Assembly: GCF_026672375.1 (NCBI RefSeq)
Contig: NZ_JAPPRA010000001.1
Coordinates: forward strand, 1,116,001 to 1,180,000
DNA length: 64,000 nucleotides
Direction of reading: 5' to 3'
Origin: Caulobacter sp. SL161
GTDB lineage: Bacteria; Pseudomonadota; Alphaproteobacteria; Caulobacterales; Caulobacteraceae
This document shows, piece after piece, positions 52,227-60,975 of this stretch. The translations under genes were made by a program, and so were the position numbers. The number at the start of each line of letters is the position of its first letter. Position 1 is the first letter of the stretch. The notes under the pieces are model-generated. The model was not told where the DNA came from, ran no database searches, and saw nothing but the letters and a program-made list of their open reading frames with translations.

Positions 52227-53602
52227 GAGCGCAACAGGGCCGGAGCGGCCTCCTCCAGGCTCTCGTGCAGGACGTCGATGACGGTATCGACCTCGGCGCG
52301 GCCGAAGGTCAGCGGCGGCGACAGGACGATGATGTTTCCGATCGGACGCACGATCACGCCGCGGCGTCTGGCCGCTTCAAAGACCTTGTGCGCCGCGCCG
52401 ACCTCGGCGTCGAAGCCCTGCTTGGTCGCGCGGTCGCTGACCAGTTCGATCCCCGCCATCAGGTGGCTGCCTCGCACATCGCCCACCGCTTCGTGGCGGA
52501 GCAGTTCGCCAAGGCGCTGCTGCAGGTAGGGCCCGACGTCGCGGACGTTCTCGAGCGTGTTTTCGCGTCGCATGATCTCGATGGTCTTGAGGGCGGCGGC
52601 GCAGGAGACCGGATGGCCGCTGTAGGTGAAGCCATGCGAAAGCACGCCCCCCGGCCCCTGGGGCACGCTGATCACGTCATAGATCTGCTTGGAGAAAATG
52701 GCGGCGCCTAGCGGGCAATAGCCCGAGGAGATGCCCTTGGCGCTCACGATGACGTCAGGAACGTGCCCGAACTCGGCTTCGGACGCAAACCACTGGCCCA
52801 GCCGCCCGAAGGCCGTAACGACCTCGTCGGCGATGTAGAGGATGTCGTTGGCCTTGCAGAGCGCGTGCACGCGGGCGTGATAGCCGCGCGGCGCCACGAG
52901 AACGCCGCCGGCGCCCATGATCGGCTCGGCGATGAAGGCGGCGACATTGTCGGCGCCCAGCTGCTCGATCCGCGCCGCCAGTTCGTCGACGAGATAGTCA
53001 CAGTAGGCGTCCTCATCCAGCCCGTCGGGGCGCCGGTAGAGGTTCGCCGCCGAGACATGATGCACGACGTCTTGGGCGATCTTGTCGAAGCCCATGTGGG
53101 TGGCGTGGATACCGGTCAGCGTCGCGCCGAAGTAGGTGGACCCATGATAGGCGTAGTTGCGGGAGATGATCTTCTTCTTCTTCGGCTTGCCAAGCTGGTT
53201 GAAATAGAAATGAACCAGCCGAACGGCGGTGTCGTTCGCGGTCGATCCGCCCGTCGTGTAGAAGACATGGTTGAGATCACCCGGCGTAAGGGCGGCGATC
53301 TCTCCGGCCAGCAAGGCGGCGGGCTCATTGGTCGAATGCCCGAAGGTGTTGAAGTAGGCCAGGGTCGAAGCCTGCTGGGCCATCGCATCAGCGATCTCCT
53401 GGCGGCCATGACCCAGATTCACGCACCAAAGCCCGGCGATCGAGTCGAGATAGCCACGCCCATCACCGTCGAACACCGTCACGCCCGCGCTTCGCGAGAT
53501 GACCTGACTGCCCGCAGGCCTAAAAGTGGCAAAGTCCGTATAGGGATGAATGAAGTGTTCGAGATCCTGACGCCAAGCGGCAGCGGCGCTGTTTGCGGTC
53601 AT
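52223..53602 (-). CDS. Class-III aminotransferase, putrescine/spermidine-pyruvate type (SpuC-like)
   Basis: A 459-residue PLP enzyme. It has FIHPYTDFATFRPAGSQVIS, GLWCVNLGHGRQEIADAMAQ and VFYTTGGSTANDTAVRLVHF. SRNYAYHGSTYFGATLTG, ILYIADEVVTAFGRLGQWF and the PLP-lysine stretch VIVSAKGISSGYCPLGA follow. These fit the omega-transaminase group that includes Pseudomonas SpuC and taurine- or beta-alanine-pyruvate transaminases. AGGAG precedes the ATG at 53602. With the downstream aldehyde dehydrogenase it would turn a diamine into an amino acid. Confidence 0.88.
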   Translation of the reverse strand: MTANSAAAAWRQDLEHFIHPYTDFATFRPAGSQVISRSAGVTVFDGDGRGYLDSIAGLWCVNLGHGRQEIADAMAQQASTLAYFNTFGHSTNEPAALLAGEIAALTPGDLNHVFYTTGGSTANDTAVRLVHFYFNQLGKPKKKKIISRNYAYHGSTYFGATLTGIHATHMGFDKIAQDVVHHVSAANLYRRPDGLDEDAYCDYLVDELAARIEQLGADNVAAFIAEPIMGAGGVLVAPRGYHARVHALCKANDILYIADEVVTAFGRLGQWFASEAEFGHVPDVIVSAKGISSGYCPLGAAIFSKQIYDVISVPQGPGGVLSHGFTYSGHPVSCAAALKTIEIMRRENTLENVRDVGPYLQQRLGELLRHEAVGDVRGSHLMAGIELVSDRATKQGFDAEVGAAHKVFEAARRRGVIVRPIGNIIVLSPPLTFGRAEVDTVIDVLHESLEEAAPALLRS

Positions 53603-53669
53603 GAGTGACTCCTGGGAGGCGCGCTTCGCCTGTGGCGGCGGCCTCATGTTTTCTTGGAAACGGCGAGGT

Positions 53670-54908
53670 TTAGGCCCGTCCGGCGACCGCCAGCATGGAC
53701 AGCAGGAGCACATTGGCTCCGGCGACCAGGTCTTCCGGTTTGGCGTTCTCGATCTCGTTGTGACTGACCCCGCCTTCGCAGGGCACAAAGATCATCGCCG
53801 TCGGCGCGACCTGAGCCAGGTGCAGGGCGTCGTGCCCGGCCCCGCTCACCATGCGCCGGGCTGACGCGCCGAGATTGAAGGCCGCGGCTTCGACCAAGCC
53901 CACCAGATGCTCGTCGAATGCGGTCGGCGGCATGTACCAGACGGTCTCCAGGCCGGCCTGCAGGCTGTGCTCGGCGGCGCTCTTGTCGATGAACGCCCGC
54001 AGCTCGGCCACCATGGCTTCCAGAGTCGCGGTGTCAGGGTGGCGGATGTCGATGGTCAGCGTCAGGCTTTCGGGCACCGTGTTGCGGGCGCCGGGCGTGG
54101 CCTTGATGTCGCCAATGGTTGCGCGGCCCCAAGGCGCGTTCGCCTCGGCGATGGCCAGGGCTTTGTTCACGATGGGGGCGGCCGCGCGCCACGGATCACG
54201 CCGCATCGACATCGGCGTGGGACCGGCGTGCGCCGACGCGCCCGTTAGTGTCAGATCGAACCAGTAGGCGCCTTGGATGCCGGTTACGACGCCGATCACG
54301 TCGCCCTCGTGCTCCAGGATCGGTCCCTGTTCGATATGGGTTTCGAACACTGCTGCGTAGCGCTGGCCGCCGACCGGCTGGTCGCCCTTGTAGCCGATCC
54401 GTTCGAGTTCTTCTCCGAACGCGAAGCCGTCCCGGTCGCGACGCGAATAGGCGAACTCCAGATCGTAGGCGCCGGAGAAGACGCCGGACCCCAGCATGGC
54501 GGGCGCGAACCGGCAGCCCTCTTCGTTCGTCCAACAGGCGACCTCGATCGGTCGATCAGTCTCGATCTGGTTTTCTTGCAGCACGCGCAAGACCTCAAGG
54601 CCGGCCAGCACGCCGTAGACGCCGTCAAACTTTCCGCCCGTGGCCTGCGTATCGAGATGGCTGCCGGTCAGGACCGGTTCGGCGGCGTCGTCGCGCCCGT
54701 GGCGTCGCGCGAAGATGTTTCCGACGGCGTCGATCCGTACGGAGCATCCTGCGGCCTTCGCCCAAGCGACAAAGAGATCGCGTCCCTGCCGATCCAAATC
54801 GGTCAGGGCCTGACGGTTGCAACCGCCCAGGGCGGTGGCGCCGATCTGGGCCATTTCCATCAATGACGCCCACAGACGATCGGCATTGATCCGAAGATTG
54901 CTGGTCAC
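53670..54908 (-). CDS. M20-type Zn hydrolase, N-carbamoyl-amino acid / allantoate amidohydrolase family
   Basis: A 412-residue di-metal amidase. Metal ligands are His84 (TGSHLDTQATGG), Asp95 (GKFDGVYG), Glu129/130 (WTNEEGCRF), His191 (FETHIEQGPIL) and the C-terminal His of EGGVSHNEIENA. The dimerisation domain has SAHAGPTPM. Members hydrolyse the ureido group of N-carbamoyl amino acids, beta-ureidopropionate, allantoate or ureidoglycolate, releasing ammonia and CO2. It lies upstream of, and in line with, the aminotransferase-permease-dehydrogenase operon (67-base gap). An arginine deiminase-type enzyme, which makes ureido groups, is encoded 6 kb away. Confidence 0.88.
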   Translation of the reverse strand: MTSNLRINADRLWASLMEMAQIGATALGGCNRQALTDLDRQGRDLFVAWAKAAGCSVRIDAVGNIFARRHGRDDAAEPVLTGSHLDTQATGGKFDGVYGVLAGLEVLRVLQENQIETDRPIEVACWTNEEGCRFAPAMLGSGVFSGAYDLEFAYSRRDRDGFAFGEELERIGYKGDQPVGGQRYAAVFETHIEQGPILEHEGDVIGVVTGIQGAYWFDLTLTGASAHAGPTPMSMRRDPWRAAAPIVNKALAIAEANAPWGRATIGDIKATPGARNTVPESLTLTIDIRHPDTATLEAMVAELRAFIDKSAAEHSLQAGLETVWYMPPTAFDEHLVGLVEAAAFNLGASARRMVSGAGHDALHLAQVAPTAMIFVPCEGGVSHNEIENAKPEDLVAGANVLLLSMLAVAGRA

Positions 54909-55210
54909 ATGAACACTCGCGAAGGCGTTGTCGTTGGGCGCGCTGGTCCATAACGGTCGGCATGGCGGCGGCCCGCGCGGGGTACTGGCTTAAACTCCAT
55001 CGGGCCGAGGATTTCGGCTCGATCTAGGGTGCATCGTACGCCCCAAACGAACGCCGATCTTGTACCTCAGAGGGGTTACTTGCCTCGCCCCCCGCCGTGA
55101 GACCAGCATGCAGGTGCAATAAAAAGAGCGCTTTGACTTGCACGGCTTGCTCGTAGCCAAGCGCCTGATCGTCGGTCGACGTTTGCTAATCTTCAAACGA
55201 GGGGGTTACT
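54909..55210. promoter_or_regulatory. Divergent control region, M20 hydrolase / TonB receptor
   Basis: A 302-base gap with no ORF of note. TTGACT occurs at 55134, but no good -10 follows at 17 bases. GAGGGGTTACTTG near 55071 repeats the sequence around the receptor start (GAGGGGGTTACTTTG near 55199). No operator is identified. Confidence 0.4.
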
Positions 55211-57766
55211 TTGAAAAGCAACACTAAGTTTCGCATAGCTCTACTGACGACAGCGCTTTCGGTTTCAGCGTCCCAAGCCTGGGCCCAAAGCACGACCGCC
55301 GCTGATTCCACGGTTATCGACGACATCGTCGTCACCGCGACGCGAACGTCAGAGCGCGCCTCGCGCGTGGCGGTCAGCGTCGCCGCCTTTGGCGAGGAGC
55401 AGATGGACAAGCAGGGGGTCAAGCGGATCGACGATCTGGTCAAGCTCACCCCCGGACTGGACCTGCAGCGTGGGCCTACGGGATCCAACAACATCTCGAT
55501 CCGCGGCATCACCTCGAACGCCGGCGCGGCCACGACCGGGGTCTATATCGACGACACGCCGATCCAGGTTCGCAATCTGGGCTACGGCTCGGGGACGGCG
55601 TTCCCGCAGGTCTTTGATCTGGAGCGCGTCGAGGTGCTGCGCGGTCCCCAGGGCACCTTGTTCGGCGCCGGGTCGCAGGGCGGCACGGTGCGCTTCATCC
55701 AGACCTCGCCGAGCCTCGATACATTCTCGACCTTGGCGCGGGTCGAAGGCGCCAAGACGGCGAAGGGCGACAACAGTTATGAGGCCGGCGTGGCCATTGG
55801 CGGTCCGATCGTCGCCGACAAGCTGGGCTTCCGCGCCAGCGTCTCGTATCGCCGAGACGGTGGTTATGTCGACGCTCTGACCGGCGATCTCGATTTTGCC
55901 CGTGACAGCAGCGGTGCGGTGCTGCCCAGGCCCACCACGGCTGCGGGATTTGACAGCAACATCGTCCTGAAGAACGCGACTGTCGTCGAGAAGGACGCCA
56001 ACTGGAACGACGTCTGGAACGCGCGCTTGGCGTTCAAGCTGGCGGCGACCGACGCCATCACCCTGACGCCTTCGCTGAGCTATCAGAAGCGCAGGACCAA
56101 TGACGGGGGCGACAGCTACTGGACGTCCCTGTCGCGCGATGGCGACTACAAGCGCGTGCGCTTCGCCCAGTCCCTGGGCTCGACGGCGGGGCTGCTCAAG
56201 CTGGACGTGCCTGACAGCGCCGAGGGCGACGAGCGGTTCTATCTGGCCAGCCTGGGCGCCAACTGGGATCTGGGCAAGTTCGAGGCCGTGTCGAGCACCT
56301 CGTTCTTCGATCGTAAGAGCGCCCAGAACCTGGACTGGACGCGTCTGGACGCCTTGCAGTTCGCGTTCGTCCTGCTGCCCACGCGCGGCTATCAGGCCGT
56401 GTCGCGCTACGAGGTCGCGCAGAAGAATTTCGTGCAGGAAGTGCGGCTGCAATCGGCTGACCCCAACGCGCGTCTGCGCTTCGTCGCCGGCGGCTTCTTC
56501 TCGCACAATGAACAGAAGGCCGACCAGTCGATCCTCAACAACTTCCTCTCCAGCCTGCCGGTGGTGGGTCTTGGGGTCGCGGGTGGAACGCCGTTCGGCG
56601 CCGGGTCGACGGCCCTGCAAAACATGTTCGGCGTCGATTCACCGGACGGAGTGAACTATTGGGAAAGCCGCAAGGCGGTGGATACCCAGTGGGCCGGCTT
56701 CACGCAGGCCGACTTCAAGGTCACCGAGAAGTTGACCCTGACCGGGGGCTTGCGCGTTTCCTACAACAAGCTCGTCTACGATGCGGAGTTCGGCGGCCCG
56801 CTGAACAATCTGAACGCTCCGGGCGGCGCGCCTTGCCCGACCGGTGTCACGTGCGCCTTGGGCAAGGCCCCCTTCACGCCGGCCTACCCGTCCACCAAGG
56901 ACTATAAGGTCTCCGAAACAGCGGTGACGCCGAAGCTGAGCCTCGGCTACCAGGCCACCAGCGACAACCTCTTCTACGCCAGCGCCGCCAAGGGCTTCCG
57001 GCCTGCAGGCGTGTCGCCCAAGTTGCCGCCGTTCTGCAATGTGGACCTGAACAACCTGGGCTATATCGATAGCAGCGGCGCGCCCAACCAGCCGCTGACG
57101 TTCAAGTCCGACACCGTCTGGAGCTATGAAGTCGGCTCGAAGAACCGGTTCCTGGGTGGCGCCCTGACCGTCGACGCCAGCGCTTTCCAGATCAACTGGA
57201 AGGGCATCCAGAGCCAGGTGTTCTTGCCCACCTGTTTCTACGACTTTGTCGACAATCTGGGCGACGCGACCGCCAGGGGTTTCGACATTGCGGTCCAGGC
57301 CCGTCCGATCCAGGGGCTGACCCTTTCGGGCTCGGTGGGATACACCAAGAGCTCCTTCGATCACGACGCGCGCACGCCGGGCGGTATCGTGTTCGTCAGC
57401 GAAGGCAGCGCCATCCAGCCGGATATGGCCCCCTGGAACGTCAATCTTTCGGCCCAGTACGAGTTCTCGAAGTACTATATCCGCGCCGACTACACCTACA
57501 CAGACAAGCGGCGCCCTCAAGGCGCGACGGACCCGGCGTCTCCGAACTACAATCCGCTCCGCAAGCCCGCTGCGGCCTTCGACCTCGTGAACGCCCGGGT
57601 GGGCGGCTACTTCGGTGACGCGGACGTCTCGCTCTTCGTCAACAACCTGACCAATGATCATCCGTCTTTGGGCAAGCAGCCCGACCGGTTCGCGTTCGAC
57701 CAGGTCTGGATCGATACGACGGTGCGTCCCCGCACGCTTGGCGTCACGGTCACTTACCGCCGCTAG
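55211..57766 (+). CDS. TonB-dependent receptor in the amine/ureido catabolic cluster
   Basis: An 851-residue outer-membrane receptor. The signal peptide is KFRIALLTTALSVSASQAWA. The TonB box is DDIVVTATRTSERASRVAVS and the plug has RIDDLVKLTPGLDLQRG, NNISIRGITSNAGAATTGVY and DLERVEVLRGPQGTLFGAGS. The barrel ends VRPRTLGVTVTYRR. The start is TTG at 55211 with GAGGGGG 5 bases upstream; no better start is in frame. A strong terminator follows. The ligand is unknown; the neighbours suggest an arginine- or polyamine-derived compound or peptide. Confidence 0.9.
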   Translation: MKSNTKFRIALLTTALSVSASQAWAQSTTAADSTVIDDIVVTATRTSERASRVAVSVAAFGEEQMDKQGVKRIDDLVKLTPGLDLQRGPTGSNNISIRGITSNAGAATTGVYIDDTPIQVRNLGYGSGTAFPQVFDLERVEVLRGPQGTLFGAGSQGGTVRFIQTSPSLDTFSTLARVEGAKTAKGDNSYEAGVAIGGPIVADKLGFRASVSYRRDGGYVDALTGDLDFARDSSGAVLPRPTTAAGFDSNIVLKNATVVEKDANWNDVWNARLAFKLAATDAITLTPSLSYQKRRTNDGGDSYWTSLSRDGDYKRVRFAQSLGSTAGLLKLDVPDSAEGDERFYLASLGANWDLGKFEAVSSTSFFDRKSAQNLDWTRLDALQFAFVLLPTRGYQAVSRYEVAQKNFVQEVRLQSADPNARLRFVAGGFFSHNEQKADQSILNNFLSSLPVVGLGVAGGTPFGAGSTALQNMFGVDSPDGVNYWESRKAVDTQWAGFTQADFKVTEKLTLTGGLRVSYNKLVYDAEFGGPLNNLNAPGGAPCPTGVTCALGKAPFTPAYPSTKDYKVSETAVTPKLSLGYQATSDNLFYASAAKGFRPAGVSPKLPPFCNVDLNNLGYIDSSGAPNQPLTFKSDTVWSYEVGSKNRFLGGALTVDASAFQINWKGIQSQVFLPTCFYDFVDNLGDATARGFDIAVQARPIQGLTLSGSVGYTKSSFDHDARTPGGIVFVSEGSAIQPDMAPWNVNLSAQYEFSKYYIRADYTYTDKRRPQGATDPASPNYNPLRKPAAAFDLVNARVGGYFGDADVSLFVNNLTNDHPSLGKQPDRFAFDQVWIDTTVRPRTLGVTVTYRR

Positions 57767-57809
57767 GACGCTGCGGCTCTCCGCCACGTCGGAAAACCTA
57801 AACTTGCAA

Positions 57810-57840
57810 GGGGCGCGAGCAATCGCGCCCCTTTTCTTTT
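57810..57840 (+). terminator. Intrinsic terminator of the TonB receptor gene
   Basis: Perfect stem GGGGCGCGA/TCGCGCCCC (57810-57818, 57823-57831) with a GCAA tetraloop, followed by TTTTCTTTT. This is the clearest intrinsic terminator in the window. Confidence 0.93.
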
Positions 57841-58000
57841 GCGCTCGGACGACAGCGCGTATTTTGGGCTCAGGCGCCCCGCAAACGGTCAGTAACAGGA
57901 CGGATTGCTTTGTTTTTTCGTTGAAAGACGTGTTCAATTGTCTCTGCGACAGGCCTCGTCGATCAATGAGCGAGGGCGGCGCTGAGGGAGGTCACCAAAC

Positions 58001-58804
58001 GTGAAGGTGCACTTCGACATTACTGCGGCGATGATGGATCGCTCGCTCGTGCAGGGGGTGGCGGATCTTATCACGTCGCTCAACACGCCTTCGTTCGAGA
58101 CCGAGCTGGCCGATCTCGTGGCGGCGGCGACGGGCTTTGACAGCATGGTAATGGTCGCGCTTTTCGAGCGCGGTGGTATCCGCCCGCTGTTCAACAATCT
58201 GTCCCAAGCGGATCTCGTGCGCACCCTGGAGCCGTATCTGGCCGGGGCCTACCTGATCGACCCCTGGTACAACATGGCGCTGGCGGGCGCGCCCAACGGC
58301 CTCTATCGGCTGTCGGACATCGCGCCCGATGATTTCGAGCGCTCGGACTATTACCGGGAGTATTACGCCGGGATCGGCTTGCACGATGAGTGCGTGTTGC
58401 TCGTGAAGCTGTCGGCCGGAGCCTGGGCCCTGCTGTCCTTTGGCGCCCGGGTCGGCCCGCCGCGCTCTGAGAGCCTTGAAAGGCTTCAGCAGATCGCGCC
58501 CTGCCTCATAGCGCTTTGCGAGCGGCACTGGAGCAATCTGGTGATCGACGACGCGCCCGAGGTCAGCCTGGAGAGCCTCTGCCTGGCCAAGGGGCTGAGC
58601 AAGCGCGAGGTCGAGGTGATCGGTCTGTTGTTGCGCGGCTACTCCAACAAGCTGATCGCGCGGGAAATGGACATCAGCCCCGAGACCGTGAAGGTCTACC
58701 GCAAGCGCATCAACAAGAAGCTGGGCACTTCCTCCGCGCGGGAGGTGTTCGCCAGCTTCTTCAGTTCGCCGTCGAACGGCGTGGCGCTTGGCCACGCCGC
58801 CTAA
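58001..58804 (+). CDS. LuxR-family regulator with autoinducer-binding-like domain
   Basis: A 267-residue protein. The first 170 residues resemble LuxR ligand domains or GAF folds (FETELADLVAAATGFDSMVM, DPWYNMALAG, YYREYYAGIGLHDECVLLV). The C-terminal HTH is GLSKREVEVIGLLLRGYSNK and LIAREMDISPETVKVYRKRI. The start is GTG at 58001 with GAGGGAG upstream. No luxI gene is visible, so it would be a solo regulator reading a small molecule. Its position between the receptor and the exported hydrolases suggests that it controls them. Confidence 0.88.
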   Translation: MKVHFDITAAMMDRSLVQGVADLITSLNTPSFETELADLVAAATGFDSMVMVALFERGGIRPLFNNLSQADLVRTLEPYLAGAYLIDPWYNMALAGAPNGLYRLSDIAPDDFERSDYYREYYAGIGLHDECVLLVKLSAGAWALLSFGARVGPPRSESLERLQQIAPCLIALCERHWSNLVIDDAPEVSLESLCLAKGLSKREVEVIGLLLRGYSNKLIAREMDISPETVKVYRKRINKKLGTSSAREVFASFFSSPSNGVALGHAA

Positions 58805-58808
58805 AGCC

Positions 58809-58903
58809 TATCGGGTTTAGATGGAACCACCTAAACTCGATAAACAGGATTTAAAGTCAGATATTTAGAGCCCTTCGATCAAGCAGTCGGATAGAAGGGC
58901 TCT
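58809..58903. repeat. Palindromic repeat between convergent genes, copy 1
   Basis: TATCGGGTTTAG (58809-58820) faces CTAAACTCGATA (58831-58842), 11 of 12 paired. A second hairpin AGAGCCCTTC (58867-58876) with its perfect complement at 58894-58903 follows. The core TTTAGATGGAAC recurs, with one change, at 63568-63579, again between convergent genes. It could act as a two-way terminator. Confidence 0.65.
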
Positions 58904-58918
58904 GCTGTAGAGGGGCGA

Positions 58919-60709
58919 CTACGGGCGAACGACGCCGGCGTCGTACACGACCTTGCCGCCGATCATGGTCATAAGAACCTTGGTCTTGGAGACCTCGGAG
59001 ACCGGAACGGTCATCACATTGCGATCCAGGACGATAAGGTCCGCCAGCTTGCCCACTTCCAGAGAGCCGGTGGTCTTGTCCTGGTGAACCTGCCAGGAGC
59101 TGTTGTAGGTGATCGACCGCAAGGCTTGCGCCCTTGTCAAACCGGGCGCGCTATTGAGGCGTCCCGCGAACTCGTCGCCGTAGGTTCCATCACCGGCCCG
59201 CGTCATCGACGCCTGCAGCGCCAGCCAATAGTTCAGGCGGTCGACAGGCCAGTCGCTCCCATAGGCGAGGGTGGCGCCGGCGGCCTGCAGCTTGTCGAAC
59301 GGCTCCATGCGTTCAAAGCGCTCCGGCCCCAGGTAGTTCTTGGCGCCGGTCACCGAGTTCGGCGCCGGAATGGACCATTGGTAGGACATGACCGGCGCGA
59401 CGTTCAGCGCCTTGAAGCGCGGATAGTCAGCCGGCTCGACCAGCTCAGTGTGGGCGATGGCGGGGCGTATATCGAGGCCGGGGTGGGCTTGGCGCAGCGC
59501 TTCATAGCCATCCAGGGCCACGCGCACGGCGCCGTCGCCGATCGCGTGGATATGGGGGTTGAGGCCGGCCTCGCCGAGAGCCAGCAGCATGGGCTTCAGT
59601 TGAGCGGGCGAGGTGTAGAGCTCACCGAGATGTTCTCCCGGCCCCCAGACCGGATGCGCATCGTCGCCATGATTGGTCCAGTAGGGCTCGGTCAGGCGAG
59701 CGGTCTGGGCGGGGGCCTGAATGACGCCGTCGAGGAACATCTTGGCGGTGTCGACCCGAAGGGTAGGGGCCGTGCCGGCGGAAGGGTCGTCATACCGGGC
59801 GCGCAGGGTCTTGAGCCATGCGACCGTCTCGGCCGGCGCCTCGACACGCGTGGTTCCCAGGAACATCGCCGCGTGGACGCGGGCGGTCATAGCGCCTTCG
59901 GCCGCGAGCTTCTTGTAGATCTCAAGGCTCGGTTCCGAGGCCGCAGCATCCAGTAGCGAGGTCACCCCGTGCGAGGCCAGATACTTGAAGGCGGCGCGCC
60001 CGTCTTCGAGAGCGTCTTGCTCGGTCGGCGCCGGCAGCTTCCGGCCGATCAGATCGCCGGCGCCATCTTCCAGGATTCCGGTGGCGCGGCCTGCGCCGTC
60101 CCGGACGATCTTTCCGCCCGGGGGATTGGGGGTCTTGTCGTCGATCTCCGCCAACGCCAGAGCCCTGGAATTGAGCAGGATCGAGTGGCCATCGCGATTG
60201 CGGACAACCACCGGCCGCTTGGTGCGCAGGCGGTCCAGAGTGGCGGCGGTCGGATTGACGCCCTTGGGCCGCATGAACTGTCGATACCAGCCGCCAACGA
60301 CGAGGATGTCGTCGTCGCCGGCCTTGGCCTTGTCGAGACAGGCCTGAATCCGTTCAAGGAACTCAGCCTCGGTCAGCGGCAGGTAGTCGAGATTGCAGGC
60401 GCGTTGTGAGCTTCCCCCGGCAAGCGGGTGGCTGTGTCCGTCGACCAAGCCCGGCATCAACATGCGCCCCTTCAGGTCGACATTGCGTGTCTTCGGCCCG
60501 ACATGTTTGGCGACGGCGGCGTTCGAGCCGACGAAGACGATCTTGCCATCGCGAACCGCCAACGCCTGCTGGACGCTGTCCTTGCCATCCACGGTGTAGA
60601 CATAGCCGTTGCGGAAGACCGTATCGGCAGGCGTAGCGCTCTGAGCCAGCGCCGTGCTCGCGGCGCTGAGAAGCAGCATGGCGCTGAGAGCGAGGGTTCG
60701 ACGACGCAT
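58919..60709 (-). CDS. Exported amidohydrolase, YtcJ-like (amidohydrolase family 3)
   Basis: A 596-residue metal hydrolase with a signal peptide (RRTLALSAMLLLSAASTALA) and AAGGAAG before the ATG at 60709. Family marks are FRNGYVYTVDGKDSVQQALA, MPGLVDGHSHPLAGGSS (metal histidines), VVVRNRDGHSILLNSRAL, MFLDGVIQAPAQTARLTEPY and NPHIHAIGDGAVRVALDGYE. The last is GSDWPVDRLNYWLAL. YtcJ-like enzymes act on amide or N-acyl bonds, but few have proven substrates. Periplasmic location and divergence from the deiminase gene suggest early processing of the imported substrate. Confidence 0.9.
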   Translation of the reverse strand: MRRRTLALSAMLLLSAASTALAQSATPADTVFRNGYVYTVDGKDSVQQALAVRDGKIVFVGSNAAVAKHVGPKTRNVDLKGRMLMPGLVDGHSHPLAGGSSQRACNLDYLPLTEAEFLERIQACLDKAKAGDDDILVVGGWYRQFMRPKGVNPTAATLDRLRTKRPVVVRNRDGHSILLNSRALALAEIDDKTPNPPGGKIVRDGAGRATGILEDGAGDLIGRKLPAPTEQDALEDGRAAFKYLASHGVTSLLDAAASEPSLEIYKKLAAEGAMTARVHAAMFLGTTRVEAPAETVAWLKTLRARYDDPSAGTAPTLRVDTAKMFLDGVIQAPAQTARLTEPYWTNHGDDAHPVWGPGEHLGELYTSPAQLKPMLLALGEAGLNPHIHAIGDGAVRVALDGYEALRQAHPGLDIRPAIAHTELVEPADYPRFKALNVAPVMSYQWSIPAPNSVTGAKNYLGPERFERMEPFDKLQAAGATLAYGSDWPVDRLNYWLALQASMTRAGDGTYGDEFAGRLNSAPGLTRAQALRSITYNSSWQVHQDKTTGSLEVGKLADLIVLDRNVMTVPVSEVSKTKVLMTMIGGKVVYDAGVVRP

Positions 60710-60975
60710 ATGAGCTTCCTTGTTTTGAACGTTACCAGCTGAAACCGACGGCGTAACAGGAACAAGTCCCGCCGTCGGGTGACACGCCCGCGAACGGGCC
60801 TCGGCGTCAAAGTGGCGTGTCCGGACCGGGTGACAGAGCGTACCCCTGCGGGGTGACTGGACCAGGCCTTGGCCACTAGAAGAGAGTTCGGCGGAGGCGT
60901 TCCCCGCCAGCCAGGGCTCATGGCATCTTTTCTGAGAAGGCTGGCGCCGCCTTTGACGAGTCCGAGGAATTGAAG
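60710..60975. promoter_or_regulatory. Divergent promoter region, amidohydrolase / deiminase
   Basis: A 266-base gap. CCGACGGC (60745-60752) is mirrored by GCCGTCGG (60771-60778), 36 bases before the amidohydrolase start, as an operator or leader hairpin. No other feature is seen. Confidence 0.4.
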
